Of a stretch of DNA of 46,414 bases, positions 18,154 through 27,684 are shown piece by piece. The stretch comes from STC-113 sp964553745 (lineage in GTDB: Bacteria; Patescibacteriota; Gracilibacteria; BD1-5; UBA2023): positions 1-46,414 of the forward strand of contig CAZKLD010000015.1 in assembly GCA_964553745.1 (NCBI GenBank). Direction: 5' to 3'. Numbering within the stretch: position 1 is the stretch's first letter; the number at the start of each line of letters is the position of its first letter. Made by a program: the position numbers and the translations under genes. The notes under the pieces are model-generated. The model ran no database searches. It was given only the letters and a program-made list of their open reading frames with translations, and was not told the DNA's origin.

Positions 18154-19500
18154 CTAGTATGAAGAAGTGGTGGCGGAAATGGCCTGTGGCGTCAGAAGAA
18201 GATTTCAATAGGCATCCTCAGCTACCACATATATCGTATAGCTTGTCCCCGGACTCAATGCTATTACATTGAAGGAATTTGTTCATGGGGATATATTGAA
18301 GCTTCATCTCGAAGGAATCACTGTTCAGGTGCCGCTTGTTCATGATTTGACTTGATTTGAAGTCAATGAGCCTGAACCGCTCGGCAATGCGACATAATAT
18401 CCTGTTCAAGACTCGTTGCTAGTCATGCTGACGGTAACTGTATTGCTGGTGACATAATTCACCGAAGCTGCAATTGTCGGAGGAGCGGAATCGGCTCATG
18501 TATTTGACATACTCGTTGTAAAGAAGGTCTGTGAAGCGGGAAAAAGATTGAGATTTCAGTTATTGTTTTCTGCAACGAAATATATCACATAATTCGTATT
18601 CGGGTTCAATCAGGTTATATTGAAGGAGTTCGCTCAGGATGCAAGATTGAAGCTTCATGAAAATGCGCTCGCGGCTCAAGATATGTCTGTTCAGGATCTT
18701 ATCTGGGCTGAAGATGGCATTTGCGATCAGCTTGGAAGTACCACATAATATCATTTTCAGACTCAGCTAGAGTTTACGCTAAGAGTTCAGCCATTGCCGG
18801 TCAGATTACCCAAGGAGACTGTATATGTGGGAGGATTGCTGCCGCTGGTCGAGCCGGATGCATTGAAATTCAGATTCTGTGCAGCCGTGCTGAGAATTCA
18901 ATTCTGATCTTCTGTGACAAAGTACAGGGAATAACTCGAATTCTGGCTTAATCATGAGACATTGAAGTTATTCGCTCAACTGGAGAAATTCAAAGTTCAT
19001 TTGAATGAAGCTGGATTTCAGATGTAATCAACTCAGGATTTGACTTGCGCTGAAGATGGCGCAATCGCTCCTGCAGGAAGAATGACATAATATCAGGTTC
19101 AAGCACGGCTTGAATTGAATGAAAATCCTCATAAGGAGCTTGTTGTTGCAAGATTTGAGATGTTAATCGATCAGGTATTCGACAATCAAGTTCCTGTTGC
19201 GGTTTCTTGCAGTCTTGTCAAAAGCAGATTCCTTAAATCCTCTAGAATGGAGACTTTTCTGAATATGGTGCTCTCATCCATATTTGAAACTTGTATGACA
19301 GCAATGAGTGAATCTATCCTTGAGACGACTGTCTGAATATAGCTTCGTCTGACGCTTAAATCAGTACTATCGACTCTCCTTTGAACTATTTCCCTTTGAC
19401 TGGGGGTGAGTTTTCAGAATTCAGCATATGAGATAATAGGCAAGGATAATATTGTAATTATCAACAATCAGATAATCTTTTTTAAATTCAGAGTTTTCAT
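18154..19500 (-). CDS. Secreted protein with fibronectin-III-like repeats (paralogue 1)
   Basis: A 448-residue exported protein. A signal peptide spans residues 1-27 (IIGLLIITILSLPIISYAEF), then a helical segment of about 75 residues, then three beta-rich repeats of about 100 residues. Each repeat has the sequence pattern GYYV(V/I)LP.G......Q(V/I)(K/R)SG and ends near FNI.GL.P.T.Y.IYFVAED..GN, typical of Fn3/Ig-like surface domains. A likely role is adhesion or cell-surface structure. It shares architecture and sequence with 19714-21054. Ends TAG. Confidence 0.85.
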
Positions 19501-19527
19501 AATCTAAATTTATTAATTTCTAAATTC

Positions 19528-19545
19528 GTAAGTCATCTGACTTAC
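19528..19545. promoter_or_regulatory. Inverted repeat in the leader of the first Fn3 gene
   Basis: GTAAGTCA and TGACTTAC separated by TC, lying between the promoter (19554-19580) and the start codon at 19500. It could be an operator or a leader hairpin. Confidence 0.45.
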
Positions 19546-19553
19546 TGTTTGTG

Positions 19554-19580
19554 ATTATAAGCTAGGACAACCAAAGTCAA
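19554..19580 (-). promoter_or_regulatory. Promoter of Fn3 gene 1
   Basis: On the minus strand TTGACT, a 15-base spacer and TATAAT, about 55 bases before the start codon. The same hexamers and the same short spacer precede the paralogue. Confidence 0.65.
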
Positions 19581-19673
19581 TGAAGCACGGGCAAAGAGTT
19601 GGTGATACGGAAATGTTTTTTGCGTGAATGACCATCTTGCATCCTATTTTTCCTGTTCCATCGTAATCGATAG

Positions 19674-19705
19674 TTGAAAAACCCTCCTGCAGGAGGGTTT
19701 TTCAA
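19674..19705. terminator. Perfect 32-bp palindromic terminator
   Basis: Arms TTGAAAAACCCTCCTG and its complement, no unpaired loop bases in the linear repeat. It follows the stop of the second Fn3-repeat gene by 8 bases on the minus strand. Confidence 0.88.
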
Positions 19706-19713
19706 GGCTATGA

Positions 19714-21054
19714 TTATCGGGAAGTCATGAATCAGAATCATTGAGGCAGCGGCTGCATATTTCAGGCTAAATCCTCATAGGCTGCATAGAGCACATATTG
19801 GGTATTTGAATTAAGTCATGCTGCATTGAAAGAATTGGTTCAGGTTAGTATGCTGAAGCTTCATCTTGATTGCACCATATTTCAGTTGCTGTCCGTTCAT
19901 GATCGTATCTGTATGGAAGTAGGGGTATTCGATCAGCTAGGCAAGACTATATAATATCATCTGCCTGGCTCATTGCTGAGCATGCTTATGGTTACTGATG
20001 TATTTGTAATGAAGTTTATCGAGGCATTGATTACAGGAGGAATCGCATCAGACGAAGAGTTCGTAGTGAAGAATGCTTGAGAGCTGGGGAATGGATTAAG
20101 ATTTCAATAGATGTCTTCAGCGACAAAATATACAATGTAATTCTTGTCGGGTGCCAATCCTGTTATATTATAGGAAGTCGAACCTTCTGATAGGCTGAAA
20201 TTTCATTTCATGTAAGCGAATGTTCATAGGCTGTCGGTTCAGGCTCTGATTTGCGCAGAAGTCGGCATTCATGATCAATTCGGCAAGACTACGAAATATC
20301 ACCTTCAGCGGGAATTAGAATTCACGTAAAGCATCGCTCAGTTGTTATAGATTCAGCTCACTGAAAAGGCAGATGAAGGAGGCGTATTGTAAGTTGAGGA
20401 ATTTGATGTCAGGAAACTTATATTGCTTGTGGAATATGACATATTTCAATTCAAATCCCTTGAAGCGAAATAAAGGACATAATTCGTATTTGGATTCAGT
20501 CAGCTAACATTAAATGTATTTATTCACATCATCAGGTCGAACTGCCCCTTTATGTTAGCATTATCATATCATGAATAGCCCGCTCAGGATATGACTTGCT
20601 GGGGAGTCGGATTTATTGATCCGCTGGGGAATACTACATAATATCATCTTCAGGCTTCACTGGAATTCAGCGAGAATCATGCTTGGAGATTTGCGATATA
20701 TGTTGAAATCAAATTAGTGATATTCGGCGGAGTCAGATCTTGGACTCATGTGTTGCCGAGATTCCGGAGTTTTGCCATCAGCACTCATTTTATCTCTTCA
20801 AGGAAGGAAATCCTCCTGTCTTTTGTGATTGCATCCAGACTCGAAATCCTGGTTCTGGCTTCTATCGTATTTATCCTGGCGACTATGACCTCGATATAAT
20901 TCCTTCGATTATATAAAGGGATGCTGTCCACCGCTCTGGAAATCTTATCTATATTGCTCTGGCTCAATCTTCATGCAGCAAAAGAGAAAGAAGGAAGAGA
21001 AAATGTAAGAATCAGTAGAATTCCTATAATTTTTTTGATATTCAGGGTTTTCAT
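19714..21054 (-). CDS. Secreted protein with fibronectin-III-like repeats (paralogue 2)
   Basis: A 446-residue exported protein, same order as the neighbour at 18154-19500. Signal peptide MKTLNIKKIIGILLILTFSL, a helical segment with RRNYIEVIVARINTIEARTRI, and three Fn3-like repeats with GRGYYVVFPSG, GRGYFVVLPNGSG and GRGYYIVLPSGSN. The two proteins align along their length, so they arose by tandem duplication, yet each has its own promoter and terminator. Gly is overwhelmingly TGA here. Confidence 0.85.
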
Positions 21055-21101
21055 AATTCAAATTTATTAGAAGTTAAATTCGAGTTTATCTCACTTTTCG
21101 T

Positions 21102-21128
21102 ATTATAACCTGACGCTTAGAGAGTCAA
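21102..21128 (-). promoter_or_regulatory. Promoter of Fn3 gene 2
   Basis: TTGACT, 15-base spacer, TATAAT on the minus strand, about 48 bases before the start at 21054; identical hexamers and spacing to the promoter of paralogue 1. Confidence 0.65.
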
Positions 21129-21178
21129 GGATTCTGAGGTGGATTTTTTGTGAAGCATGTGTGGTTATAAGGTGAAAA

Positions 21179-21211
21179 AAATCCTCATTTTCTTGTGGAA
21201 AATGAGGATTT
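21179..21211. terminator. Hairpin terminator
   Basis: Fourteen-base arms AAATCCTCATTTTC and complement around TTGTG. It lies 6 bases beyond the stop of the 125-aa gene on the minus strand. Confidence 0.88.
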
Positions 21212-21216
21212 CTGTT

Positions 21217-21594
21217 TTAAAGTCCAAGGCTACTCTTCAGGTCATCTATCTTGGCTTGGTCTTCTCATGCTTTTTCTGATTGTTTAGCTTCTTGCAAATA
21301 TATGTCTTCTAGTTGCTTCCATCAATCGCGTGATTTGACTACAAGCTCTTTTATGGCTTCAGCCTCTGATCACATCAGTTTTTTGAATTCTTCTCTTTCA
21401 TCCTCGAACACCTTTATGAGCTCATCTATCTGGAATTGGCTAAGAGTAGGGATTGCATCTATGACCCTTTTCTTTTCGTATACATTCAATGATAGGGAAT
21501 GCTCTAGCAATTCCAAGAAATTAGCTTCATCGAATTCTGTCAGCGGATGGTTTGAAGTCAACCCTGAGATTATATTTGTCTGTGGTTCTTGCAT
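21217..21594 (-). CDS. Hypothetical protein, 125 aa, downstream of yebC
   Basis: Not recognised. It is acidic and helical: MQEPQTNIISGLTSN, then ELLEHSLSLNVYEKKRVIDAIP and IDELIKVFEDEREEFKKLM. One in-frame TGA near residue 75 is Gly; without it the protein would lose its last 50 residues. It begins 16 bases after yebC, so the two probably share a transcript that ends at 21179-21211. Confidence 0.78.
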
Positions 21595-21610
21595 AATTTT
21601 TTTTAATTGA

Positions 21611-22387
21611 TTAAGTTCTAAAGCGTGCCTTTTCCAAAGCGTCTAATACTTGGTTTTGGAGCTCGTCCGATATATTATAATTATGCCAGACCTTCTCGAT
21701 ATCTTCATCCCCCTCCAAATCTTCTACCAGTTTAATAATTTTTAAGGCTTTGTCAAAATCAGTGACTTCGGATAATGTATTCGGGACATATCCTAGCGAA
21801 TATTCGCTTATATCCATACTAGCTTCCTTAAGATATTTCACCACTGAGGCAAGGTCTTGTTTCTGTGAAATCACTCGCACCTCATTCTCATCTTCCTGAG
21901 TGTAATCATCGGCTCATGATTCCATTAGGGTCTCCTCAATATCTTCAAGTTTCTTTCAATTCAGGTTCAGATAGATGATTCAGACGAACTTGAATGCAAA
22001 ATTGCTCACGCTTCATGTTTCTCATAGGCTTCATCAGTATTTCGAAAAAATATGCCTTATGTTTGATGAAGTGCGGTTTTTATTGTCGGTCAATGATTTC
22101 GCAATCACTCAGACTCATCCTGGCGCATATCATTCGTAGTATATCTCATTGATCTGTACAGAATCCTTATCCTCTCCTGTTCATTTCTTGATCGCCCTTG
22201 CGATATTGTCAGCAGGGACATTGTCTTTCTTCGCTTTCTCTATGGCATCATAAAGGCTAGGATTTTCGCTGGGATCTCATCATTTCTGAGCAGCAAGGCT
22301 AATGAGCTTCGCATGTATCGAGAATACTTTTCATTTCAGGGCATTGGCAATTGATTTTTGTCTTTCTATAACTGGACCTCTTCACAT
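21611..22387 (-). CDS. yebC: YebC/PmpR family protein
   Basis: A 258-residue YebC-family protein. Recognised from the N-terminal domain with AKLISLAAQKGGDPSENPSLYDAIEKAKKDNVPADNIARAIKKGTGE in pieces, the EIYYEGYAPGGVGVIAKSLTDNKNRT stretch, and the C-terminal D..KALKIIKLVEDLEGDEDIEKVWHNYNI. The family acts in the cytoplasm in ribosome-stalling relief and/or transcriptional control. The second codon is TGA (Gly), and over fifteen TGA glycines are present, so only the C-terminus is open under the standard code. The 146 bases between it and 22535 contain divergent promoter sequence. Confidence 0.95.
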
Positions 22388-22479
22388 AATTATTGCGTTA
22401 TTGATTTAATTAAAAAAGTTAGAGTATTTTATAGTATTATCTTTTTTTGTAAAGCTGACTTCAAAATTAGCCCTTATAT

Positions 22480-22524
22480 TTGACAAAACAGGAGAATTAT
22501 GGTTAAATTATAAAAAATTTAACC
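22480..22524 (+). promoter_or_regulatory. Promoter overlapped by an inverted repeat
   Basis: TTGACA (22480-22485), 17-base spacer and TTAAAT (22503-22508). The -10 box is covered by the inverted repeat GGTTAAATT / AATTTAACC (22501-22509 with 22516-22524), well placed for a repressor or an early-transcript hairpin. Confidence 0.5.
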
Positions 22525-22534
22525 GATATAATAT

Positions 22535-23056
22535 ATGTCTGATAGAAACACAATCGATAATTCTCCTGACGATAACAGGGCGGAGAAAGCTCAAATGGCG
22601 AAGATAATGAAGGATTATAATATAGAGCAATGAATGGAACTCATGGCTAATCATATAAAATTTAAGGTAGACACGGTCTTTCCTGATCATTTCATAATCA
22701 GCGATTGCAGCAATGGCAAAACCTTATTGATAGACAGCCTAAGGAAAGTCATAGATGCTAGGCTTGAACTGAACAGCATATCGTATCCATTATCAAATAT
22801 TTCTGAAAGAATTTATGTTACCGCTCTTTTCTGCCGCAGCATTTTAAGCCCGAAAAATCTTACTTATGAGGAGATGATGATGATAGAGCAAATCAAGAGC
22901 GAACGTCTCGATGAAATGCTGAAAGAGGCTAGATCAAACTGAGGCGAGAAGGAGGTTGACGAATATCTCGGAAGGATTAGCCTTCAAGGGCTTCCAAAAT
23001 GACCCGTCAGCCATACCGACCATCAAAGATTCTCAGAAAGTTCCATCTTGAATTAA
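22535..23056 (+). CDS. Hypothetical protein, 173 aa
   Basis: Not recognised. It starts MSDRNTIDNSPDDNRAEKAQ, has a mixed alpha/beta middle (FKVDTVFPDHFIISDCSNGKTLLIDSL) and a helical C-terminal half ending SESSILN. In-frame TGA codons near residues 33 and 137 read as Gly; the frame is otherwise open to TAA. It is monocistronic between its promoter and the terminator at 23065-23089. Confidence 0.75.
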
Positions 23057-23064
23057 ATAAAATC

Positions 23065-23089
23065 AAAAGCCCCCTTGATGGGGGCTTTT
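23065..23089. terminator. GC-rich hairpin terminator
   Basis: AAAAGCCCCC and GGGGGCTTTT around TTGAT, followed by T-rich sequence on the plus strand; on the minus strand it is also followed by T residues, so it could end a minus-strand RNA from 23104-23297. Confidence 0.88.
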
Positions 23090-23103
23090 CTTTCTTTTCG
23101 GTC

Positions 23104-23297
23104 GTATGGATGCGAATCTCGCATGCATAGATCCAGCCGGCGATTGCCAGCGATTTCCCCAGTAGGGAATACTTCGGGGTAGTCCGGCAGGGCCAGGAGG
23201 TGAACCGGCTCGGCAACCGGCTCACTTCGAGATGTGACAGGCAGATTTCTCTCCTGTCTCCCATGGATGCAGATGCACGTCTGCCTGGCATCCATAG
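23104..23297. ncRNA. Putative structured non-coding RNA, strand uncertain
   Basis: A GC-rich island of about 195 bases in AT-rich surroundings with no convincing gene. The ends pair perfectly (TATGGATGC at 23104-23112 with GCATCCATA at 23289-23297). Inside are several stems: ATGCGA/TCGCAT, GCCGG/CCGGC enclosing CCCC/GGGG, GTGAACCGG/CCGGCTCAC (one mismatch), GACAGG/CCTGTC and CAGA/TCTG. Two minus-strand frames are open through it, but their composition is unlike neighbouring proteins. I could not match it to RNase P, tmRNA, SRP or 6S RNA by eye. The rest of 23057-23479 shows only a terminator and a promoter. Confidence 0.55.
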
Positions 23298-23423
23298 GAT
23301 TATGTGTTTTTGTTTCAATCCTCCTTCTTCAGTTTATTATTCCTGTGCAGGACCTTAAATGAAATCGGATATTCTTTCGCATTTATATCGATTAAATAGG
23401 TATAGTCAAATGAAAAATAATAA

Positions 23424-23451
23424 TTGACAAATACTATTAATTAATTATATA
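23424..23451 (+). promoter_or_regulatory. Promoter of the coiled-coil gene
   Basis: TTGACA, 16-base AT-only spacer and TATATA, about 30 bases before the ATG at 23480. Confidence 0.6.
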
Positions 23452-23479
23452 TAAAAGACGTATTAAAAAAATTTCAAAA

Positions 23480-25195
23480 ATGTTCCTTATTAAAGTATCC
23501 GCCAAAGATCCGGCATTGAGAGAGAAGGCTTTTTCAGAAGCCGACAGGCAAATGGAAAGGATTTTCGCAGACATATACATTAATTTTGCAAATCAAGCTT
23601 TCATGCAAAGGAAGCAGGATGCCCTTTCAGATGCAGAAATCACCAAAAAAATCATAGAAGAAGAGATTGGATGAAATGACCTGAGCTCGATAGAAAAAAA
23701 ACTTTACAGAAGGCAGCTTAAGCATTTGGATAAGGGGAAATGAGTCACACAATGCAAAAGCGTTTGCGAAAGCATAGATGCCGTACAAGATAGGTTCTTA
23801 AATGAGGCGCTTGATATGAAGGAATTGCATGATATTGATATGCTTGAAAAAATCATGTGACTCGCACAGAAAAGCTTTGATCAGATTTCCCGCTTGTGAG
23901 TCTTTAGCGTACTTCATGAAAGTGACATTGTTTTCAAAGAATGAATGAATTGCATCAAAGCTTCGTATGAATTCCTGAGATGATGATTTGATTTGCTAGA
24001 TAATCAGACAAAGAGCGTAAGAGCCAGGATTTCGGAGATAATCATGGGAGAAGCCCATATTGAATCAAAGAGAAAGAGTATTTTCATGTGACTTGAATTG
24101 GCATTGGTTTATCTGAATGACTTGACCAGCAAGAAAGAGGCGCAGGTGGAAGAGATGGATAGTGAGATATTGAAGCTCAAAGAAGAATTGAAAATTATAA
24201 GCTCCAGATTAAGGGAAGCAGATCTATGATTAAGACAGACCGACAAATCCATAGAAGCCCTCAAAGCGCAAGTGGTAAGCAAGACCGCAGCGCTCACAGC
24301 TTCAAATGCAAACCTGACAAAATCAAAAAAAGAGAATGACGAGCTAAGGGCGCAAAATGAGACATTAATCAAGGAGCTTGAGGAACTGAGGAAACTGAAG
24401 GAAAAAGTGCAATCTTGAAACCTGTGCGCAAATGATGGGACTTTTTGGCAAGAGATGGCTCTTGATTTGGAGACGCAACATTCTGAACTGGCAGCCAAGA
24501 TGGAGCTCATGGAGACGAAATCGGTTGCGGATACACAGAAAATAACAAGCTTGGAGACGACATTGGAAGACATTTACCGGAATCATCTCGACAGGGCCAC
24601 CGCTTGCAGGATAAAATGCGAACAGGATCTTCAGAGATGTGACGCCGATGACATGATCTGATATATCGCATACTGAAATTGCACTATGGACATCAAGCAG
24701 GATTGTGCCGATGAGATCATGAAGTTCTTTGATTTCTTCCTCGAGAATACATCAAAATGAGCTTCTTCTTGAATGAATGTTCAATCCGCATCCATGAAAT
24801 GAAAATGAAACTGAAAATTCGCCAATAATTTCATAAATCCGATAATCAATTTCCTCAGGGAGACCTATAATAAGAAATGAACCCAGGCATTCTTGGAAAA
24901 AATCGCAAACATAGAATGGAAAAAACTCCTTGAGGAATACAGATGATGAGATATCAATGTCCAATCCACCAAGAAACATATAGTGATTTCTGATGTCTAC
25001 AAGAATATCAGTGACGAAGAGGCTGCGAACAAATCATTATTTGAGGCTTTGAGCGTATTGCCTGTAATATTTGAAAGAATCGACAAATGAGATGTCGATC
25101 TCACTTCTCTCCGGAACAATATAAAAGAAGCCTTATCGGCTTCAAACTTATCTAAGAAATTATCCAACCTCCTTAAGGAAGCCATCAAAAATTAA
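23480..25195 (+). CDS. Hypothetical coiled-coil protein, 571 aa
   Basis: Not recognised. Sixteen or so in-frame TGA glycines join an otherwise shattered frame into one protein of 571 residues. Residues 1-200 are helical without a signal peptide. Residues 215-385 form a long coiled coil (KKEAQVEEMDSEILKLKEEL, RLREADLGLRQTDKSIEALK, KSKKENDELRAQNETLIKEL). A Cys-containing segment follows (ATACRIKCEQDLQRCDADDM, GNCTMDIKQDCADEI), then a helical end. The architecture suggests a structural or scaffolding role; this is inference only. Confidence 0.8.
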
Positions 25196-25607
25196 TTTTC
25201 ACAAAGAAAAAGTCCGAACATAAAAGGCATTTTATATCTAAAATTTACCTATGTATCGGACTTATTTCGGGTCTCATGAGTTAACTATCCACTCTAGAGT
25301 CATCTACCACATTTTGGAAAATTTTTGAAAAGAGCATACCGACTCTTTTATGAACTATGCATACGATTGTTGCGATAGTATCATGAGTTTTATTTTTACA
25401 CGAATTTTTTGTTTGTGTTTTGGTGGTTTTGATATGTGGTTGGTGAGATAGTTCACCGTATCAAGCAGTAGACAAATGTATTAAAACATAAAACTTAATT
25501 AATGTCAAATATTTGAGCTGCTTTTTTTGAATAAAGTCTGATATTTAAAAACAACTTAAATTTAGTCTAAATATCATTTAAAATTGTCATTTTCAATCTC
25601 TTGCCCC
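25196..25607. other. Intergenic region with a long inverted repeat
   Basis: No gene found in 412 bases between the convergent coiled-coil and cyclase genes. AAGTCCGA (25210-25217) pairs with TCGGACTT (25256-25263), with CATA/TATG extending the match inside; the loop is about 30 bases, longer than a usual terminator. The remainder is AT-rich without recognisable motifs. Confidence 0.6.
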
Positions 25608-27683
25608 TTATTTCTCAGAGAATTCCCAGGATCAGTCCCAGTTCGTTCATGGATTGTTTTTCTCAAATTCCATACATCTTTTCATGAATGCTACAGAAGG
25701 CACATCTCAGAGATCGAAAAGCTCTGCGAATGCCGCTTTGGCTTCTTTGAATTTGCGCTCCGAATAGAGCAACCATGCCCTATCGAATTCTTTTATGAGG
25801 TTGAGCTTTTCTTGGGGAACTTCGCTTCGGTATCAGATGAGCTCGTAGATATTGGAATTTATCTTCTTTCATTTCACTTTAATCTTATCCAGAAACCTGT
25901 ACACGAACTCATCTCAAGCAGCTTGCTTTACTGATTCCGATACGCAGATCAGGGTTCAGTAGAATTTGTTTATTCATTCTAGGCGTGATGCGAGATTCAC
26001 GTTGTCTCACAGGGCGGTGAACTCTATTTTCCTTCATTCAGATCAGATATTTCATACGATTACCGGTCACTTGTTTATTCACATCCTGACCTTTATCTCA
26101 AAGCCGTATTTATCTTTGAATATGGAATTGAGCGCATCGATTGTCTTCTGCTGCTCAAGTGCCGATTTGCAAGCGAGATAAGCCTGCTTTGCCTCCAATC
26201 AGAAGGCTCACCACAGAGCCATAACCGCATCTCATTCATATTTATTGATAAATCATTTGTTATCGATGATGACATCCGACACTTCCTTCAGGTAATCGCT
26301 CAGGAACATGACGAGCTCCTCCGGCTCCATTTTTTCTGATATCGAAGTGAATCATGCTACGTCCGAGAAGAATATCGTATTCTCCATTTTTTGCCCTCAG
26401 AGCTTAACCTTCTCATAATTGTGGAGAACTCACTTCACAAGATCTTCTGCAAGATATTGGCTCAAGGCTCATTGAAGGAGCCTTTTTCACTTATCCTCAT
26501 ACAAATATCTGAAAATGCTCACCATAAGGAATGAGAGAACGATGCTTATGAAAAACTGTATCGGAAATGAGAAAATCGAATTATAAGTCTTGAATGCATA
26601 ATCGTAAAACCATAGGTATGCGATTATTAGGATGAATAAAGATGAGACGAAATAATATTTCCTGGCGTCATAAATTCAGAGTATGGTGATGAGATATACG
26701 AACAATATGAGGATTCAGATTTCGGAATAACTGTTGAAGTAGCTTATGAAAATCTTATTGAGAACTGTATTTATGGCATTGGCATGCGTATAGACTCAGG
26801 GGATTATCCTAATGGGCGATAGGTATTCATCATGCAATCATGTGGCGCTCGATCCGATGAGCACGATCTTATCCTTTAATGAATTGGAGTCGTATTTATT
26901 GTTATACACATCGACAAAAGAAAGCTTCTGAAAATCTGTGGGCCTGGAAATGTAATTTATAAGGAGCTCTTTGGAGGGGCTCAGATCATCTTGTCTGGAA
27001 AATGGTATTTTCGTTCAATAGAAGTCGAAATAAGTATTAGACCCTGCATTTATGACTTGTGACTGCTTTTCTCAATATATTTCCGTGAAATACCTGTCAA
27101 GTACCGATAGCGCAAAAGACTTGGCTCAGTCATCTGAATAATAAGGATGAATACTATATACATTCTGATTCGATTTATTTACGATGGTGAAGACATCTCA
27201 TATGCCAGAAGCAGCCGAACGAAGCGAGTCTATAGGATAAAGCTTATTGATTTTGTGGAAGGCAAGAATTACATTTCAGGCATTCTTTATAGATTGGGAG
27301 AGGGTTTTGTCATCCTCTTTATGGAAGGCTCATTTTTCAGAAAAAAGAACATCGACTCATATGACCAAAGCATTATCCCTTTTGAGGTTGTCGATCACTT
27401 TTGCAAAATATGTTCTTCTGAATTCCTGCCACCTTCCGAGTCATCATTTCTCGGGATCTTGCAGCGTCCTGTCGTCTATTTCAACGACTACTATCGATTT
27501 GTTCGCGATTTTTCACTTCAGGTCCTTATTGTATAGTCAATTCTGGAAGCTCAGATTGATCTTAGAGAAAATATCGAAAAAGAAGAAATTGCTCAGGAAA
27601 TATATGCTCAGAAGGACAACAACAGTTATTCATGTTGCCACTCAAAACTTATTCTGATAATTGAATATTTTTATTTTTTGCAT
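25608..27683 (-). CDS. CHASE2-domain class III adenylate/guanylate cyclase
   Basis: A 691-residue membrane cyclase. After one transmembrane helix, a CHASE2 sensor spans roughly residues 50-330 (SIVVVEIDDRTLQ, VIGVDVLFSEKG, LKDKIVLIGSSATGLHDEYLSP, PGVYTHANAI). Three transmembrane helices follow (residues 340-420), then the cyclase domain with ENTIFFSDVAGFTSISEKM, NKYEGDAVMALWGAF, VRMGINKGPVIVGNIGSEGRK and TALGDNVNLASRLEG. Both metal aspartates (FSDVAGFT, YEGDAVMA) are present, so activity is expected. The start lies one base after the FecR-like gene's stop, so the two are coupled. The C-terminal helical tail resembles a TPR-type end. Confidence 0.95.
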
Positions 27684-27684
27684 T

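Noticed and set aside
23053..23318. Two overlapping minus-strand frames of 80 and 103 codons
   Set aside because: They cross a terminator, have Pro/Arg/Cys-rich composition unlike other proteins here, and are explained by a GC-rich structured segment.
24109..24573. A 154-codon Ser/Phe-rich minus-strand frame
   Set aside because: Mirror of the coiled-coil coding region; composition is the expected antisense of Lys/Glu/Leu codons.
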